Of a stretch of DNA of 64,000 bases, positions 63,134-64,000 are shown one piece after another. The stretch spans positions 110,179-174,178 of the forward strand of contig NZ_QXFH01000074.1 of assembly GCF_003581615.1 (NCBI RefSeq), in the 5' to 3' direction. Each line of letters begins with the position of its first letter. The first letter of the stretch is position 1. The notes beneath the pieces were generated by a model. The model did no database searches. It was not told where the DNA came from and saw only the letters and a list, made by a program, of their open reading frames with translations. The DNA comes from Flagellimonas lutimaris (GTDB lineage: Bacteria > Bacteroidota > Bacteroidia > Flavobacteriales > Flavobacteriaceae). Both the position numbers and the translations under genes were made by a program.

Positions 63134-64000
63134 TTAATAGTTGATGAATATCCAGCCTTGAAGCGGTGCGCTTCCATCGCCAAGGTTTATGATATACATA
63201 TAGGATCCAGCTGGTAATTTTTCGTTTCTATTTTTGTAGAAACCTTCCCAGTTGTTTCGGTAGGACCTTGTTCCGAACACTTCGTGGCCCCATCGGTTGT
63301 ATACTTTGACCACGTTGTTGGGGTAGTTGTCTATTCCTGGTATGACCCAAGCATCGTTGTTGCCGTCACCGTTTGGTGTAAAGGCCTGTGCAGGGACCAA
63401 TGAAGGCTCTTCACTTGTTGGGAATGCATCATCCACATCTGGAACACCATCATTGTCATCATCCTCATCCATGCTATCTGGAATGCCATCGCCATCGGTG
63501 TCCAACGGGGTGCTGGATGCATCCGTTGAATCGGTTCCTTCGGTCAATTCCACTTCATCGGAATAGCCATCACCATCGTCATCCGTATCTGCGTTGTCGC
63601 CAGTTCCGTCTCCATCTGTATCGATGGTCTCAGAAGCGTCATTAGGGAAATCGTCCTGATCATCTGGTATGCCGTCGTTATCATCATCGTTATCAACGTT
63701 GTCGCCAAGACCATCTCCATCCGTATCGATATCGGTAACCCCGTCATTGTCGTCGTCCATATCGGAATTGTCGCCAATACCATCACCATCAATATCGGAA
63801 TCTTCATTCGGGTCGTATGGGAAAGCGTCTTCATCATCCGGAGTACCATCGTTATCGTCGTCGTCGTCGGCACTGTCGCCTGTTCCGTCACCATCGGTGT
63901 CGGTATCCTCGGAGGCATCCTTCGGGAAGGCATCCTCAGTGTCCGGAGTACCATCATTGTCATCATCGTCATCGGCATTGTCGCCTGTTCCGTCCCCATC
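63134..64000 (-). CDS. T9SS type B protein with TSP3 calcium repeats (5' end outside window)
   Basis: At least 289 codons are open to the window edge and no real start is visible; the Met at 63760 is internal. The visible part holds tandem acidic repeats of DTDGDGTGDNADxDDDNDG type, thrombospondin type 3-like units expected to bind calcium. The final ~95 residues (QAFTPNGDGNNDAWVIPGID ... VKVYNRWGHEVF ... LPAGSYMYIINLGDG) are the gliding-associated type B sorting domain. Probably a large surface or adhesin protein exported with the help of the PorP/SprF protein just downstream. The repeats make this DNA repetitive. Confidence 0.9.
   Translation of the reverse strand, partial: DGDGTGDNADDDDDNDGTPDTEDAFPKDASEDTDTDGDGTGDSADDDDDNDGTPDDEDAFPYDPNEDSDIDGDGIGDNSDMDDDNDGVTDIDTDGDGLGDNVDNDDDNDGIPDDQDDFPNDASETIDTDGDGTGDNADTDDDGDGYSDEVELTEGTDSTDASSTPLDTDGDGIPDSMDEDDDNDGVPDVDDAFPTSEEPSLVPAQAFTPNGDGNNDAWVIPGIDNYPNNVVKVYNRWGHEVFGTRSYRNNWEGFYKNRNEKLPAGSYMYIINLGDGSAPLQGWIFINY

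Noticed and set aside
63544..63999. Open frame rich in Met and Thr on the minus strand
   Set aside because: A frame-shifted reading of the TSP3 repeats; the composition is an artefact of GATGAC-type codons.
63400..64000. Regular DNA repeats resembling a CRISPR or tandem-repeat locus
   Set aside because: They are in-frame codons of Asp/Gly-rich calcium repeats and continue into a sorting domain; spacers are not unique sequences.
1..64000. A defence system, toxin-antitoxin pair or biosynthetic cluster
   Set aside because: All genes were checked for nuclease, helicase, toxin, NRPS or PKS features; none forms such a set. The EEP, DHH and MutL proteins are housekeeping-type.

Overview
The window looks like chromosome from a marine-type member of the Flavobacteriaceae (phylum Bacteroidota), perhaps close to Muricauda/Flagellimonas; the genus is a guess from overall gene content. 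The family call rests on several signs. There are type IX secretion / gliding genes (GldI, a giant SprB-repeat adhesin, a PorP/SprF protein, gliding-type C-terminal sorting domains), flavobacterial families such as DUF3810, DUF5683, DUF6122 and WbqC, a 580-residue signal peptidase I, and many -7 promoter elements of the form TAnnTTTG.

Layout. 1-2507: 3'-truncated tandem amidohydrolase. 2.6-6.4 kb (minus): DUF3810 metalloprotease-like protein, cyclophilin-FKBP fusion lipoprotein, GldI and a DHH phosphoesterase, divergent from a PhoD-like phosphatase and ndk. 8.2-10.0 kb (minus): recF, a small lipoprotein and a DciA-like DUF721 protein. 10.2-16.4 kb (plus): TPR membrane protein, ribH, a small membrane protein, mutL, two rhomboid proteases and an EEP-family protein. 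16.4-22.1 kb (minus): a tightly packed run parA-parB-DUF5683-dapB-lepB-WbqC-DUF6122. 22.3-30.3 kb: a propionate/methylmalonyl-CoA locus, with udk, a DivIC-like gene and both methylmalonyl-CoA mutase subunits on minus, and a biotin carrier, biotin carboxylase and carboxyltransferase on plus. 30.6-33.1 kb: Gfo/Idh/MocA oxidoreductase and a Bcr/CflA-type efflux pump.

33.1-40.9 kb is a peptidoglycan-recycling and amino-sugar locus. It holds AnmK, a cytoplasmic GH3 (NagZ-like) enzyme, an AmpG-like MFS importer, a NagB fused to a PIG-L/LmbE deacetylase domain, a DeoR-type regulator and MurQ. Together they could take imported anhydromuropeptides to fructose-6-phosphate. A classical NagA is absent from the locus, and the fused deacetylase domain is a candidate for that step.

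40.9-52.9 kb: PQQ-type sugar dehydrogenase, a 2768-residue SprB-repeat T9SS adhesin, a small periplasmic protein, dodecin, and an overlapping phosphoribosyltransferase / alpha-beta hydrolase pair. 53.1-57.0 kb: tRNA-Pro(GGG) followed by a mobile-element remnant (IntDOT-like tyrosine recombinase, DoxX-like membrane protein, BfmA/BtgA-like mobilisation protein) with iterated sequences and hairpins. 57.5-61.5 kb: outer-membrane beta-barrel protein with a LytS-type kinase and LytTR regulator, preceded by a helically phased repeat array that could be the operator. 62.2-64.0 kb: PorP/SprF protein and the C-terminal part of a calcium-binding (TSP3-repeat) T9SS type B protein running off the window.

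No CRISPR array, rRNA, insertion sequence or recognisable defence system was seen. The strongest candidates for unrecognised biology are the NagB-deacetylase fusion in the recycling locus, the phased repeats between nagB and the DeoR gene, the tRNA-Pro island, and the beta-barrel/LytTR unit with its repeat array.
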